From Locusta migratoria (lineage: Eukaryota; Arthropoda; Insecta; Orthoptera; Acrididae): a DNA stretch of 64,000 bases. Made by a program: the position numbers and the translations under genes. The notes under the pieces were generated by a model. The model searched no databases. It was given only the letters and a program-made list of their open reading frames with translations, and was not told the DNA's origin. The stretch spans positions 68,487,547-68,551,546 of the forward strand of contig CM048753.1 in NCBI GenBank assembly GCA_026315105.1, read 5' to 3'. Below, piece after piece: positions 21,731 to 33,274 of this stretch. The stretch's first letter is position 1. Each line of letters begins with the position of its first letter.

Positions 21731-22264
21731 GATGTACCGCTAAGCATTATGCCCGTGTCTGTCAATGAATGAATTTGCTTTCATCTATGAATTGTGTGTT
21801 TGCAAATTTCCTCCCACCTTACCTCCAGATTCATAAAGGGCTGAAAATCTTTTATTCCCACATTTATTTGCTTGTTCATTTTTCTGAATAGATTATGATT
21901 TTAAAGTATGAAACCACTGCCTTATGATTTCATGCTCGCCATCCCAGCTATCCATTTATTTTTTAACGTTGATTTTGTGTTTGTTAAAAAGTTGGCTGCT
22001 CCCTTAAGGAGTGAGCAGTTAGATAAATTACCGTTACGCATGTATTGTTACCACTCAGGCAGCAGTGATCGTTTTAAGTTACATTTGCCGATCTCAACTG
22101 CCCTGTATCTTGATTATTTTAATAACACGCTACTTTTCTACCTGTGGTGGAATGCGAACAGGAGGCCACCGCTATCTAGACAAGCGGAAGCCGTTGATTC
22201 AGCGATCAGATCATCGACCGACCACCTCACGTGAAATGATAGTCAAACGTGATCTGAAGCCAAT
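21731..22264. other. unassigned sequence
   Basis: A/T-rich, no recognised element. Short open frames only. Confidence 0.4.
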
Positions 22265-22272
22265 AACCTAGT

Positions 22273-23689
22273 CAGTGGCGTAGCTATCACAGGGCTAGGC
22301 GGGGCAGTGCCCCGGGGCCCCCGAGCTCCAGGGGCCCCTCGGCCTCCGTGTGCGACGTTCGAAAAAAGTTACAGTAGATCCTTGAACACTTTCATGCCCC
22401 CCAATTACTTCGGATAGTCGAATTTCTACTGTATATAATAATTTAGTTGAATGAAGGTTTTTCCGACTTTGAACTTTTTGAATCCTGACCAACAGACCTC
22501 AAACGCACGAAGTGAAATCCAAAAATTATTCGCACCCCAGAATATAAACATAACAAGGTCCTTTGCTTGTCTGCTAAGACGTGAACCCTGCCATCGTCAG
22601 CGTATTGTCGTTTGAAGTCGGAGTTGCCGTGCCTGGTAATCTTTGCGAAATAACAGTGAATGGTGCTGAAATACTAGCACAGTGTTTGACAGTATGCAGT
22701 GTGACCACATTTGAATATGAAGTCTCTACAATGTATTATTACAGAACGGTATTATTGTTGCAACTCAATTGTTTGTGTAGTGAATTCCCCAAGGGTGTGC
22801 TCCATAATCATAGATCCCAATGAAGTGCTGTAACCAATTGCACTCTGAAATTCGTGCAAGAAGAAGAGAAAATATGGTTACTTTGCCACAATAGTAAATT
22901 GTGCATTCAAGACACTACCCTGTACCCCACTGCCACTATAATAAGCGAAGATGTCAACTTAGTTATTTTACTTATTACTTTTTCCTGACCAGACATTAAT
23001 ATATACTTCATGAAGCCTGGTAGGGCACGGCTCAAAACAAAGTATTCCATCAAACAAAATCGGGCAACTCCCTTTTGTTGAAACCATCCTACACGAATAT
23101 TTCCCCTGTTTTCCTTCTTTGATTGGGCTATCAATGAAATTAGGATGATCGGTACGGTGCAGTCAGCTAACAGCGAGGAGTTTAGCGACAGTGAGTTGTC
23201 GCCACTGACAACAGTCCGCCTGCTGTCACCGCGGACTCGACTGTTCCCGGTTTGCTTCGCGGCAGGGCGCCATGTTTTCATGGTTAAGTAAAACTTTTTC
23301 ATTGTTTATTACTAGTTATGCCTGCGACTTCATTCATCTAGTATGGAGAAACTTCGGAAACTATCCCAATAGGTCGTTTATCTTTATGTCCTACCCAGGT
23401 CCAAATTTACCCCTCTGCAAAATTTCACTCAAATCCGCCCAGTAACTTTTGCGTCAAAGCATAACAAACAAACCAACTTTCACAGTTATAATTATATTTG
23501 AGAGTACAGTTAAGTATTATCTGCTGCGTGACACACAATAATTTACTTAATAGTATTTAGGTTTACCTTATTATTTCTTCCAGTAGGCGGTAAGGAACTG
23601 ATGATAAGTTGTTTTGCATAGTTTTAGTTTAAAGAGGGCCCCAATGTCATTTTTGCCCCGGGGCCCTTGGTATCATAGCTACGCCACTG
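22273..23689. mobile_element. hAT-type non-autonomous DNA transposon
   Basis: 1417-bp element with inverted ends CAGTGGCGTAGCTAT / ATAGCTACGCCACTG and further GC-rich subterminal similarity (GCCCCGGGGCCC on both sides). A perfect 8-bp target duplication AACCTAGT lies at 22265-22272 and 23690-23697. The 8-bp size and CAGTGGCGTAG start are typical of hAT elements. The interior (short frames at 22581-22823 plus and 23302-22907 minus) shows no recognisable transposase. A stretch near 23410-23500 resembles the antisense start of a Helitron-like or LINE repeat. Confidence 0.9.
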
Positions 23690-23984
23690 AACCTAGTGTA
23701 TTGAGCCCTAGAGCAATGTGACGATCGATCTTTATAGAAACTGTACAACATGACAGGGGAAAATGACCATGAAGATCGTTCACCTCCAGGCAGGTCCATC
23801 AAATAACACCACAGCCAAGAAGACGATGAGATAGAGTAATAGAGTGGGAGACAGTAGCGGCGTTAGCAGCATCAGCAACCGTAGAAGAAGTTGGAATTTG
23901 AGATGTGGTCAGCCACTGGCAGTGACCGTTCGAGTTGAAGATGGATGAATCTGGGTGCCAGTAACAGCAGTCTGGAAACTTTAA

Positions 23985-24680
23985 ACATAATTTCAAATCT
24001 TTATTAATCTTTTTCTCGCTGACAACCAAAGCAAAATGATGAAAGGAAAAAAAAAAGTTTCTCGCTTACTATTTTACCGCTGTTTATGGAGGAAAAAGTG
24101 CGCCTCGGTTGCACAGTGGTAGAGTGCCAGACTACAAATCCAAAGGTCGCGGGTTCGATCCACGCCAGGTCCTAAGTTTTTTATTTGTCACTTTCCACTT
24201 CTTTCACCTCTGGCAATATTGCTCATGTGAAAAATACCGAGTAGCACCGTGGTTCGGAACCCACGTTAAACTGTAGGTCCCCCTATAACTGGCTGGGTAA
24301 GTCAGTTCGAAGGTCGGAGGAAGGCAACGGCATACCACCTCCAAACAGGACCATGCCTAGTAAAGCACTGTGGTCTTCAAACAAATCTTCGAATTGTTGA
24401 CTGCTTTACCTTTTTATGGAGTAAAACTACGACTCTCGGTATGACGTTACAATTTATAATGTGTACGCTACAAGTTGTAGGCGCAGGAAATTTTACAGAC
24501 AGTATAGTTGAATGTACCTCCTAAATTATATAAAAGTAAGACACATAGTTCATGAGATATGAACACATAAACAGTAACGTTCATGAAAACCGTACCATCA
24601 CGCATCAAGTTTTAACCTATGAATTCTTTACTACTAATTGTATTCCCAAGAGATTTTACAGACATAAAGACCTTATACAA
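23985..24680 (-). repeat. dispersed module M, copy with nested SINE
   Basis: Matches 25150-25520 in the same orientation and 1-120 and 31050-31180 in the opposite one. Diagnostic phrases: TTTTTCTCGCTGACA and AAGTTTCTCGCTTACT. Split by the SINE at 24092-24412. Probably internal sequence of a large Helitron-like or other repeat. Confidence 0.65.
24092..24412 (+). mobile_element. tRNA-derived SINE S3 (Cys-like head)
   Basis: Head with A box (GCACAGTGGTAGAG) and B box GGGTTCGATCC, anticodon loop CTACAAA; the anticodon stem does not pair well. A roughly 240-bp body follows with GTAGGTCCCCCTATAACTGG and GAGGAAGGCAACGGCATACC. Flanked by TTTATGGAG at 24083-24091 and 24413-24421. The paralogous module at 25231-25275 lacks it and shows the empty site, so the insertion is well defined. 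Confidence 0.88.
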
Positions 24681-25556
24681 ATGTGTATATACTTGAAAAA
24701 TGGCAGGAATCTTACATGTTATAAAATATGCTGTATGTGTGTATATATTTATGTATGTTCCACATCTCCTCCTAAACTACCGGATCGATTTCAACCAAAC
24801 TTGGCACACATGTTCCTTAATATCAGGCAACAATCGCTGTTGGGATAAGAATCACCTACGAGACAAACGTAAGGAGATATGACGTCATAAACAATGAGAT
24901 GCGCGAAAAACAGCTGTGTCAAACGACAATGCTGCTTATATCCTCCTAAACCACTGGACCGATTTCAACCAAATTTGGTACACACATTTCGAACGTAAGC
25001 TAACAATTGCTGTAGGTGTACCAACCACGTACGACACATGTTTCAGGAGATATAACGTCATGAACAATAGGAATCGCTACATAGCCCTAATGCGACGAGA
25101 CTATATAATTGCACTATATGAGAATGACAGCACTAGGCGACTTGGAACAAACTTTAAACACAGTTTCAAACCTCTATTAAACTTTTTCTCGCAGACACCC
25201 ACATCAAAATAATGAAAGGAAAAAAGTTTCTCGCTTACTGCTTTTCCGCTGTTCATGGAGCAAAACTAAGGCATTCGGTATAACGTTACAGTTTATAATT
25301 TCTACATTACCAATTGTAAATTGTAAATTTTGCAAACAGAAAAGCTGTTGTACGTTCGAAATTATATCACAGTACGACACGTAGTTCATGAGATTTGTGG
25401 ACGTAAAGTGTAACGTTAATGGAAAATGACCCATCAAGCATCACGTTTTAATCTATTACTTCTTTACTACTAACCTTATTCGCAACAGATTCCACCAACA
25501 TACAGCACTTATACAAATCAAAATATTCCTGCAAAAATTTACAATTATACAACATA
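24681..25556 (-). repeat. dispersed module M, second copy and flanks
   Basis: Contains TCCTCCTAAAC-type phrases (ACCGGATCGATTTCAACCAAA, repeated at about 24945), then the 25150-25520 module copy. Reads as degenerate repeat text with no coding. The conserved wording ('GATTTCAACCAAACTTGG') is typical of long Helitron or LINE leader repeats in insects. Confidence 0.5.
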
Positions 25557-26028
25557 TTTATACTAATAATAAATCTGTAAATGTAAGCCGTCACTGTTCG
25601 CTTCTATCTTCAAAACTACTGGACGAATTATCGTGTGGTTTTCGAAGGAAACATGAGCGAAGATTGGTTCAGGATCTAGGCTCGATTTCATCAAAATGTA
25701 ATCGCTAAGTGTTTTTTATAGACCGTCGTGTCTGTATGTTCATCTATTGGAAACCACTTCTCCAAAACTACTTCGCGAATTGGCATAGGGTTTTCACAGG
25801 TAACTTTAGCGTACAACATATAGACTTACTTTCATAAAAATCGGATCACAGAAAGAAGAATAGCACGTTTAACGTTTTTCATCGACAACCGTCATGTCTA
25901 TCTTTCGCTTTCATCTGCAAAACAAATAGACGAGTTTTCAGAGATTTTTCACAGGACACTTGAGGGTATCTTATTGACACAGAGGCCCTCGTTCAACAAC
26001 CGTTGCGAAGCACGGGCATATAAGCTAG
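25557..26028 (+). mobile_element. Helitron-like short element
   Basis: Begins near TATTTATACTAATAATAAATC and ends TTGCGAAGCACGGGCATATAAGCTAG followed by T (CTAG at 26025-26028). The 5'-TC is not evident, so the left boundary is approximate. An (AATA)n run follows. Confidence 0.5.
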
Positions 26029-26244
26029 TAAATAAATAAATACCCGGGCAACGCCGGGTTTTCAGCAAGTATTTTATACGGACAAGTAAGAGTCTGCTTA
26101 CATATGAACCTGCGTGTAATGTAGCGTACGCCTAGCCATTTGGACTATCAGTGAGCTGCAGGCTTTTTTTTGGCTACTGTCTACTGGTTCTGGCTACTAC
26201 CTAGCGAACTGTTGGCTACCAGGTCGAGGTTGCGCAGAAAAGTC
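26029..26244. other. unassigned spacer
   Basis: (AATA)n, then CCCGGGCAACGCCGGGTTTT (a GC-rich hairpin resembling another Helitron 3' hairpin), then unassigned sequence. Confidence 0.4.
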
Positions 26245-26440
26245 TGGACGGCAGGAAATTGCTGGCGCCTATCTCGTCCGCTGTTTCCGCAGTCGGCGCG
26301 AAATCTGCTACCGACTCTCCCAAGGCGGGACATCGCGAATTCTCGGGATAAGGTGAATAACTCAACTTTCTGGCATCTGCGATTCCTGTTGACCCACTTT
26401 ATGTTGCTGACACTAAAAGGCGTGTACGGGGTGCAGCCAA
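26245..26440 (+). mobile_element. RNase-H-bearing LINE, upstream fragment, copy 1
   Basis: Matches 28300-28512 (GACCCACTTTATGTTGCTGA, GGCGTGTACGGGGTGCAGCC). In the second copy this leads straight into RNase H coding text, so both belong to the same LINE. Interrupted after 26440 by a (TAGATG)n LINE. Confidence 0.65.
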
Positions 26441-27205
26441 CACTGGAGCATCTGCATCGGATTGACGCATGGTGCAGGGAATGGCAATTGAATCTCGATG
26501 TAGACAAGTGTAATGTGCTGCGAATACACGGAAAGAATGATCCTGTATCATTTAGCTACACTATAGCAGGGCAGCAACTGGAAGCAGTTAATTCCATAAA
26601 ATATCTGGGAGCAGGCATTAGGACTGATTTAAAATGGAACGACCATATAAAATCAATCGTCGGTAAAACAGATGCCAGACTGAGATTCATTGGAAGAATC
26701 CTAAGGAAATGCAGTCCGAAAACAAAGGAAGTAGGTTACAGTACACTTGTTCGCCCACAGCTTGAATACTGCTCACCGGTGTGGGATCCGTACCAGGTGG
26801 GGTTGATAGAGGAAGTGGAGAAGATCCAACGGAGAGCAGCGCGCTTCGTTACAGGATCATTTGGTAATCGAGAAAGCGTTACGGAGATGATCGATAAACT
26901 CCAGTGGAAGACACTGCAGGAGAGATGCTCTGTCGCTCGGTACGGGCTTTTGTCGAAGTTCGGAGGACATACCTTTATCGAGGAGTCTAGCAGTATATTT
27001 CTCCCTCCTACGTATATCTCGCGAAGAGACCGTGAGGATAAAATCAGAGAGATTAGAGCCCACACAGAGGCATACCGACAATCTTTCTTTCCGCGAAAAC
27101 AAAACGTGACTGGAATAGGAGGGAGAACCGACAGTGGTACTCAAGGTACCCTCCGCCACACACCGTCGGGTGCATTACGGAGTATGGACGTAGATGTAGA
27201 TGTAG
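26441..27205 (+). mobile_element. (TAGATG)n LINE, C-terminal RT half, plus strand
   Basis: The longest clean C-terminal frame of this family. From about 26450 it reads W-C-R-E-W-Q-L-N-L-D, K-C-N-V-L, S-I-K-Y-L-G, R-P-Q-L-E-Y-C-S-P-V-W-D-P, I-Q-R-R-A-A-R-F-V and L-P-P-T-Y-I-S-R-R-D, with the end near 27110. It ends GTAGATGTAGATGTA at 27205. The RT core with F-A-D-D is missing, so it is 5'-truncated just past the palm. The open frame continues upstream and downstream into unrelated host sequence, which is coincidental. Confidence 0.85.
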
Positions 27206-27224
27206 CCGCTACAATGACCGTACC

Positions 27225-27679
27225 GTCTATATCTATTCAGACAGCCAGGCAGCCCTGAAATCACTGGCAGCTCCCCCAACACAATCCAAAATGTTTCCAG
27301 AATGTCACAGGTAGAGCTAGGGGAAATCAATAGAGTAAATCTGTTGTGGGTCCCTGGCCACTCGGGGATCAGTGGCAACGAACATGCCGACAGATTAGCC
27401 AGGATGGGGGCAGAGACTACATTTATTGGACCGGAATCTGTCCTGACAATCACCAAGGCAATGATCAAACTGGAGTTACGTAAGTGGGTCAGAAGACAGC
27501 ACGTAGAATATTGGACCAAGGTCTATAATGAAAAGCGTGGTAAGGTAATGATGCCAAAGCCATTTTTCAAAATAAGGTCTGTAATCCTGGGCCTGAATAG
27601 GAAAGAGATTAAACTCATGGTTGGGCTGAAGAAAGGCCATTGGAACTATACATATATAAACTACATACAATGGGCATAG
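27225..27679 (+). pseudogene. RNase H domain of a LINE, frameshifted
   Basis: 27225-27312 encodes Y-I-Y-S-D-S-Q-A-A-L-K-S-L, the catalytic-Asp motif of LINE RNase H. Coding then shifts frame, and 27302-27679 gives L-L-W-V-P-G-H-S-G-I-S-G-N-E-H-A-D, the second half with the conserved His and the final Asp. LINEs of the I/R1/LOA/Jockey group are the ones that carry such a domain. The N-terminal RNase H part is missing here because the (TAGATG)n LINE lies in between. It cannot give a functional enzyme. Confidence 0.85.
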
Positions 27680-28299
27680 TGGTAGATTTTGTATCCCAAC
27701 CTCGTCGCCACTTTTGTGTCCCAGCCTCGTCACCGCTTTTGTGTCTCGTTTCCGTCGTAGGTGTCGGTGGCCGAATAGGAAGACCGACACAGGAATAAAA
27801 GATGCACGCTTGTGCAGGTACGAAGGTGAGCAGCCAGTGGGGCAGCAGAAACTAGAAACACTAGAGTAAATTAGAACGAGATATATATTTCTTAGAGACT
27901 TAGTAATACTTAACTTTTACATAGCTCAGTACTGCAGAATGCTGATACATAGTTGAGCTAGAAGCCTGCCTAGTGCCTATCCGATAGCCAAGTCTTCACT
28001 GGTGCCTATCTGATTCCGAAGTGTTAACTGGTTGCTATCTCAGTCCCAAGTGAACGATGTCGTTCAGTGGTGGCCACGAGCGGAGTTGCAAAAGAGGGCG
28101 CTCGTGGCTGACGTCGTAAGAACGCCGCGCCGTGCGTGCATGGCGGCGCGCGGCGAAAGTACGTGGCGCGCACTTTAGGCTTGTGCGACACCACAGTAGA
28201 AGACTCCAAATGTAGGATCTGTAATGATGGTGATGGTGGTGAGGAAACTGCATAACACCTGCACTGCATTGGAGACTAAGAGAGACAGAACATTCGTGA
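27680..28299. other. unassigned, locally GC-rich sequence
   Basis: Two small repeats of CCTCGTC..C.CTTTTGTGTC (about 27700-27745) and a CpG-rich block (28080-28180). No coding or element recognised. Confidence 0.4.
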
Positions 28300-28565
28300 T
28301 AACCAGCAGCTATCTCGGTCCGCTGTGTTTCCGCTCAGTCGACGCTATATCTGCTAGCGACACTCCCAAGGCGAGACATCTCGACGTCTAGGGATAAGGT
28401 GTCCGAACCAGATGTCAGCGGGCGTCGAATAACTCACTTTCTGGCCTCTGCGATTCCTACAGACCCACTTTATGTTGCTGACACTAAAAGGCGTGTACGG
28501 GGTGCAGCCATGACTGGAGGGTGTCATCTCTCTAGGGAAACTGGCCTCAGTATTCCGGGCCGAAA
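28300..28565 (+). mobile_element. RNase-H-bearing LINE, copy 2, with RNase H start
   Basis: Parallel to 26245-26440. After GGCGTGTACGGGGTGCAGCC it continues to about 28515-28565, coding V-I-S-L-G-K-L-A-S-V-F-R-A-E-I-T-A, the typical beginning of a LINE RNase H domain (the Glu of R-A-E is catalytic). It stops abruptly at a Helitron-like sequence. Confidence 0.7.
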
Positions 28566-28625
28566 TCACTGCAGATTTGTATGCAACACGCACACACATT
28601 CGGACACTCTGCTTTATATATTAGA
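28566..28625 (-). mobile_element. Helitron-like 5' end, truncated
   Basis: On minus, A|TCTAATATATAAAGCAGAGT, the same terminus as 555. About 60 bp only. Confidence 0.55.
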
Positions 28626-28650
28626 TGTAGCTTCAGTAATCTATCTATAT

Positions 28651-29464
28651 CTACTATATAAATCAGAGTGTCCGTCGTTCAAATATCTAGGCGTAACATT
28701 GCAGAGCGATATGAAATGGAACGAGCATGTAAAGACAGTTGTGAGTAAGGCGGACAGCCGACTTCGGTTTATTGGCAGAATTTTGGGAAGATGTACTTCA
28801 CCTGTAAAGGAGACCGCGTATAAAATGCTTGTACGACCACGTCTTGAGTATTGCTCAAGTATTTGGGACCCGCAGCAGATCGGTTTGAAGGAAGACATAG
28901 AGGCGGTTCAGAGGCGAGCAGCTAGATTTGTTACCGGTAGGTTCGACCAATGCGCGAGTGTCACGGAAATGCTCCGGCAACTCAATTGGGGATCGCTGGA
29001 AGAAAGACGACGTTCTTTTCGTGAATTTCTGTTAAGTAAATTTAGAGGGCCGGAATTTGAAGCTGAGTGTAGCACGATCTTGCTGCTGCCAACTTATATT
29101 TCGCGTAAAGATCACAAAGACAAGAGAAATTAGGGCTCGTACGGAGGCATATAGGCATTCTTTTTTTCCTCGTTCAATTTGGGAGTGGAATATGAAAGAA
29201 AATGCCTAGTAGTGGTACAGTGTACCCTCCGCCACGCACCTTACGGTGTATTGCGGAGTATGTATGTAGATGTAGATGTATGTGTGTACGTGTTGCATAC
29301 AAATCTACAGTTTTGTTCCAATCTTTATGAAATTTTGCACACTGTACTTAGCGACTTGTATGACGTTTGCAATTTATAATATCTACACTACAAATTCTAG
29401 CGCACTTAGTTCAGTGTACCTGATATATTGTATCACGGTACGACATCATGCACCAAATCTATTA
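28651..29464 (+). mobile_element. Helitron-like element split by a LINE
   Basis: Plus-strand 5' end A|TCTACTATATAAATCAGAGT at 28651. After a roughly 610-bp LINE (28676-29284) the same family resumes with ACGTGTTGCATACAAATCTA, the order seen uninterrupted in the minus copies at 450-555 and 14590-14665. The 3' boundary is near the RNase H scrap at 29465; no CTAG was identified. Confidence 0.6.
28676..29284 (+). mobile_element. (TAGATG)n LINE, C-terminal RT fragment, plus strand
   Basis: Codes F-K-Y-L-G-V-T-L-Q-S-D, L-V-R-P-R-L-E-Y-C-S-S-I-W-D-P, V-Q-R-R-A-A-R-F-V and L-L-P-T-Y-I-S-R-K-D, followed by a frameshift near 29125 before the final K-I-R-E-I-R-type block. Ends GTATGTAGATGTAGATGTA. Nearly the same subfamily as 16318-16802. 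Confidence 0.85.
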
Positions 29465-29530
29465 GAGTTAGTTTATTCATACAGCCAGGCAGCTCCCGCA
29501 ACATGATCCAAGCCTCTGAATGCCGGTCCA
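29465..29530 (+). mobile_element. RNase-H LINE scrap, copy 2 continuation
   Basis: TATTCATACAGCCAGGCAG followed by CTCCCGCAACATGATCCAA matches 27234-27300 with an internal deletion of about 15 bp. It is the downstream side of the interrupted copy at 28300-28565. Confidence 0.6.
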
Positions 29531-29715
29531 GCACAAATTTTCAACTTTGCCATTGGATTTATTTCAATGCCCTGGAACGGTAGAAATGTTTAAATATTTC
29601 GGATTCGTAAAACATTTTTCTTAAGCAATTGGGCCAATTTAGATCGACCTTTTGCAATTTTTAACTATTGTCCTCAATTTAACACTCAGCGCTCCCAAAA
29701 ACCTTTATAAATAAA
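29531..29715. other. unassigned spacer
   Basis: A/T-rich; nothing recognised. Confidence 0.4.
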
Positions 29716-30570
29716 CTAGCTGTAAACCCGGGTATTTGTTTATTCTACACTCTCGTAGTTCACCTCCCATTCCCTCCCCTATTTTATTTAATCTCTTTCT
29801 TTCCCATGTCCCTGTTCGTTTCCACCTTTCCTTTTCTCGGCAGTGCTATTTGCAAGACACCCTCTGTCATGTACCATACGACGATGTATGTATCTTTTGA
29901 CCTTGTGCAAAAATTCATCAAGATCTGAGAAAACCTATTTATTTTGTCAAAGTTCGTATGTTAAGTACCCTCCACCGTGCACAGAACGAAATTTTATACA
30001 GACACTGACATTCCTGTTGTTTTTATGGTGAAGTGTGGAAAATTTCATAAATACCGAAAGCACACTGTAGATTTGTATGCAGTAGAAACACAGAGTCACA
30101 TAGAAAAACGCACTTTGTTGTTCTCAAATTTTCCAGTTTTATTTCATACAACCTGTGTTCTGAGAATAACGAAAACAACAAAATAAAAAAGGATCTGTGA
30201 AATCGGTCGAGCCGTTCTCAAGTTATGGCGCGACCAAAATACTTAGGGATCCGTTTTTATATTGCAAGACACTCTCCCCCTTGCACCGTATGAAACTTTA
30301 GGTAGATGGTGAACTTCCTTTTGAAGGTCAAGCGTGAGAAGTTTCGTGAAGGTCGGAATGAAACCGCAGATTTCGTCAGTATGTAGGAAAAGTATCCTCC
30401 GCCATGCACCTTCATTCCGTCCTATCGTAAATACTTTCTTAGCTAACACCTTCTACCTCTAAAATACATACCGGCAAAATTTCAGCTTCATAGGTGCAGT
30501 AGTTTTAGAGATTTCGTGTTTCGTCAGTGAGTGAGTGAGTGAGTGACCTTAGCTTTTATATATAAAGAGA
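29716..30570 (-). mobile_element. non-autonomous Helitron-like element
   Basis: On minus, 5' A|TCTCTTTATATATAAAAGC at 30570 followed by (CACT)n-like CTCACTCACTCACTGACGAA, and 3' end GGGTTTACAGCTAG|T at 29716. 855 bp, TC...CTAG between A and T. The last 100 bp match 8338-8430. No coding. Confidence 0.7.
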
Positions 30571-31356
30571 TATCTCCTGAATTATGGGTCCTACAAACAC
30601 ATTATTTACCAGGTTCCTAGAGAGGAATATTAGGAAACTGCCTGCGAAATGTGTTGTGAATTGATTTGGTAGTAAAGACGCAGTAAATTAACACGTCATG
30701 CTTTTTTGGGAGAAGTTTCATGTATTTCAATGTCTTTGACGTCATAGCACCTGAACTATATGTCGTAATATGATGTTATTTCGAAGGTACAGCCAGTGGT
30801 GCATATGTAAAACGTTTGCAAAATACGTCGCGAATAGGGTTAGTAGGAAAGACGTAACAAATCAAAACGTCATGCGTGATGTGGCGGTTTTTCATTAACG
30901 TAATTATTTATTACTCCATATGTCATGAACTGTGTATCGTACTACGATAAAATTTCGAACGTAAGTTTGGTGGTATGTGTGTATACTGTCTGTAACATTT
31001 CTCGCGAATACAATTAATAGTTTACGAGTAATAAACTGTAACGTCAAGTCAATTGCCGTAATTTTACTTCATGAACGCCGAAAAAGTAGTAAGCGACAAA
31101 CTTTTTTCCTTTCATCATTTTGCTGGGGTTGTCAGCGAGAAAAAGTTTTTCTCAAACAGTGGACTGATAAAATGCGGGGAAGTTTTCATTGTTTATAACG
31201 TCATTTCTCCTGAACTGTCGGCCCTATCGCAAAATACTTTCTTAGCTGACGTCTTCCACCGATGAACTACATCCCTGCCAAATTTCAGCTTCATAGGTGA
31301 AGTAGTTTTCGAGATTTCGTGTTTAGTCAGTGAGTGAGTGAGCGTCTGAATAAGTG
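30571..31356. repeat. module M (plus orientation) and Helitron 5' fragment
   Basis: 31050-31180 matches 1-120 (GAAAAAGTAGTAAGCGA, GTTGTCAGCGAGAAAAAGTTT). 31255-31345 repeats 30460-30545 (CAAATTTCAGCTTCATAGGT, GAGATTTCGTGTTTxGTCAG), a second copy of the antisense Helitron 5' region without its tip. Confidence 0.6.
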
Positions 31357-32816
31357 TCCTTCACATGCGTAGGCTGGTTGGTCTGCACCAGTTGTTTCCT
31401 TTTAATCTTGATGAAGAATCCATATCTTAAGTTTAGTAGTTATAGCTTGAAATTTCAGTTCACAGCACCAGAATTACAAAAAATGATATTTGCATACTTT
31501 GTTGGAAATTCCGATGTGGACTCTTGGTCAGGATTTAAAAAATGCGTGTTTCAGTGTTTGTAAAAATTCATCAACTAACAGGGTCAAACAGAGGATCAAA
31601 AATTGATTAATTTTCTCAAAATACCGAAACACGTCCTTTTTAATTCTGACCAAGAAAACATATATCAATTTTTGTGGTTGGAGCTTCAAAATTGCCTTAT
31701 TAGCAAATGATTTTCGAAAACATCCCCTCTCCAATAACCCCCTTGATGGTTGAATTTCCAAAAATACCGAAACACGTATTCTAACGAACAATACAAATAC
31801 CAATTTTTGCAGCTTTAGCTTCAAAATTGTCTTGACAACAATGTGTTTTCGAAAAGAATTTTTGATCCCCTATTTTACCCCCTTAGTTGTTGAATTTCCA
31901 AAATTACCAAAACACGTGTCTTTTTAATCATGATCAAGAGTCCATACCCTAAATTTCGTAGTTATAGATCGAAATTTGAGTTAACAGCAACATATCTTTG
32001 AAAATCAATGTTTGCATCCCGTATTTCACCCCCATATTGGTCTAATTTCCAAATATACCGAAATACGTGTCTTTTAAATTCGACCCCGAATTCAAGTCCG
32101 AAAATTTGTAGTTCTTACTTCAAAATTCCCTAAATAGCAACAGGTTTTCGAAAAACATCCCCTCTCCAATTTAACCCCCTTGATGGTTGAATTTCCAAAA
32201 ATACTGAAACACTAATTTTTTAACGTCCAACCAACTATACAAATATCAATTTTTGCAGCTCTAGCTTCAAAATTGTATCAATAGCAACGTGTTTTCAAAA
32301 ATAATTTTTGATCCTCTATTTAACCGTCTTACTTGTTGAATTTCCAAAAATACTAAAAATCATGGATTTTTAATCCTCACCAAGATTGCATATCCGAAGT
32401 TTCGTAGTTGTAGTTTAAAATTTGAGTTAACAGCAACATATCTTTGAAAATCAATTTTTGCGTCCCATATTTCACCCCCTTATTAGTTTAATTTTAAAAA
32501 AATACCGAATCACGTGTCCTTTAAATTCGAACCCTGAATTTAAATCTGAAATTTTGTAGTTCTAGCTTCAAAATTGCTTGAATAGCTACGTATTTTCAAA
32601 AAACGTTTCATCCTCTATTTCACCCCCTAACGGACGGAATATCGAAAAATCGCTTCTTAAATGACGCCTACAGAGTAAGATCAACACCCTCCACAAATTT
32701 CAAGTTTCTATCTTCAGTGGTTTGGGCTGGGCGATAATGAGTCAGTCAGTCAGTCAATCAGTCAATCAGTCAGTCAGTCAGGCAATCGGGACACTTCTTT
32801 TTATATATAGAGAAGA
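31357..32816 (-). mobile_element. Helitron-like element, long form, 3' tip missing
   Basis: On minus it starts A|TCTTCTCTATATATAAAAAG at 32816, then GTCCCGATTGCCTGACTGAC. The interior is at least three tandem-like blocks of about 270-300 bp, each with CACCCCCTTATT/GTTGAATTTCCAAAAATACC phrases. It is the long relative of 8431-9354. The 3' hairpin and CTAG seen at 9354 are absent; the left edge joins another Helitron 5' region. Confidence 0.65.
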
Positions 32817-33121
32817 TTTCCGATCATATCCGAATCTTTTTTCGCCGTTCGGCCAACGTTTCGGTCGTTTGAGACCACTGCGTGGCACCGTCCATTTCCT
32901 CATTCAATTTCCAAAGCGAGTGTTTACTGCGTCCAGTGTACACAGTAGCACCGCGGTAGCTGAAGTGGTGTTTGATCAGCGCTTGCGATGGCCCGAGGCT
33001 GTGTACGCCAACAGCCGCTGCTGCAGCCGTAGAGTCGTGAAACTACGGCAGGCTACTGTAGACTGTCGTCAGTGAGTGTAGTTTTCCTAGCAGCGTAACT
33101 ACCACTTACTCATGAGAGTTC
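32817..33121. other. unassigned, GC-richer spacer
   Basis: No recognised element; a short open frame (32722-33075) crosses the Helitron edge and is not credible. Confidence 0.4.
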
Positions 33122-33123
33122 TA

Positions 33124-33220
33124 CCGGGTGATCAAAAAGTCAGTATAAATTTTAAAACTTAATAAATCACGGAATAATGTAGATAGAGAGGTAGAAATTT
33201 ACAAACATGCTTGGAATGAC

Positions 33221-33274
<54 letters not shown>

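Noticed and set aside
22907..23302. 131-codon minus frame inside the hAT-type element as a transposase
   Set aside because: No hAT catalytic or dimerisation motifs recognisable; likely chance frame.
24097..24172. Functional tRNA-Cys gene
   Set aside because: Poor anticodon stem, continuation into a long SINE body, and target duplications prove a SINE insertion.
26170..27258. Single intact 362-codon gene
   Set aside because: Only the middle is LINE RT C-terminus; both ends read through unrelated sequence, including the (TAGATG)n tail and RNase H DNA in the wrong frame.
28035..28253. His-rich minus frame
   Set aside because: His run comes from a GATGGTGATGGTGGTGA simple-sequence stretch; no supporting evidence.
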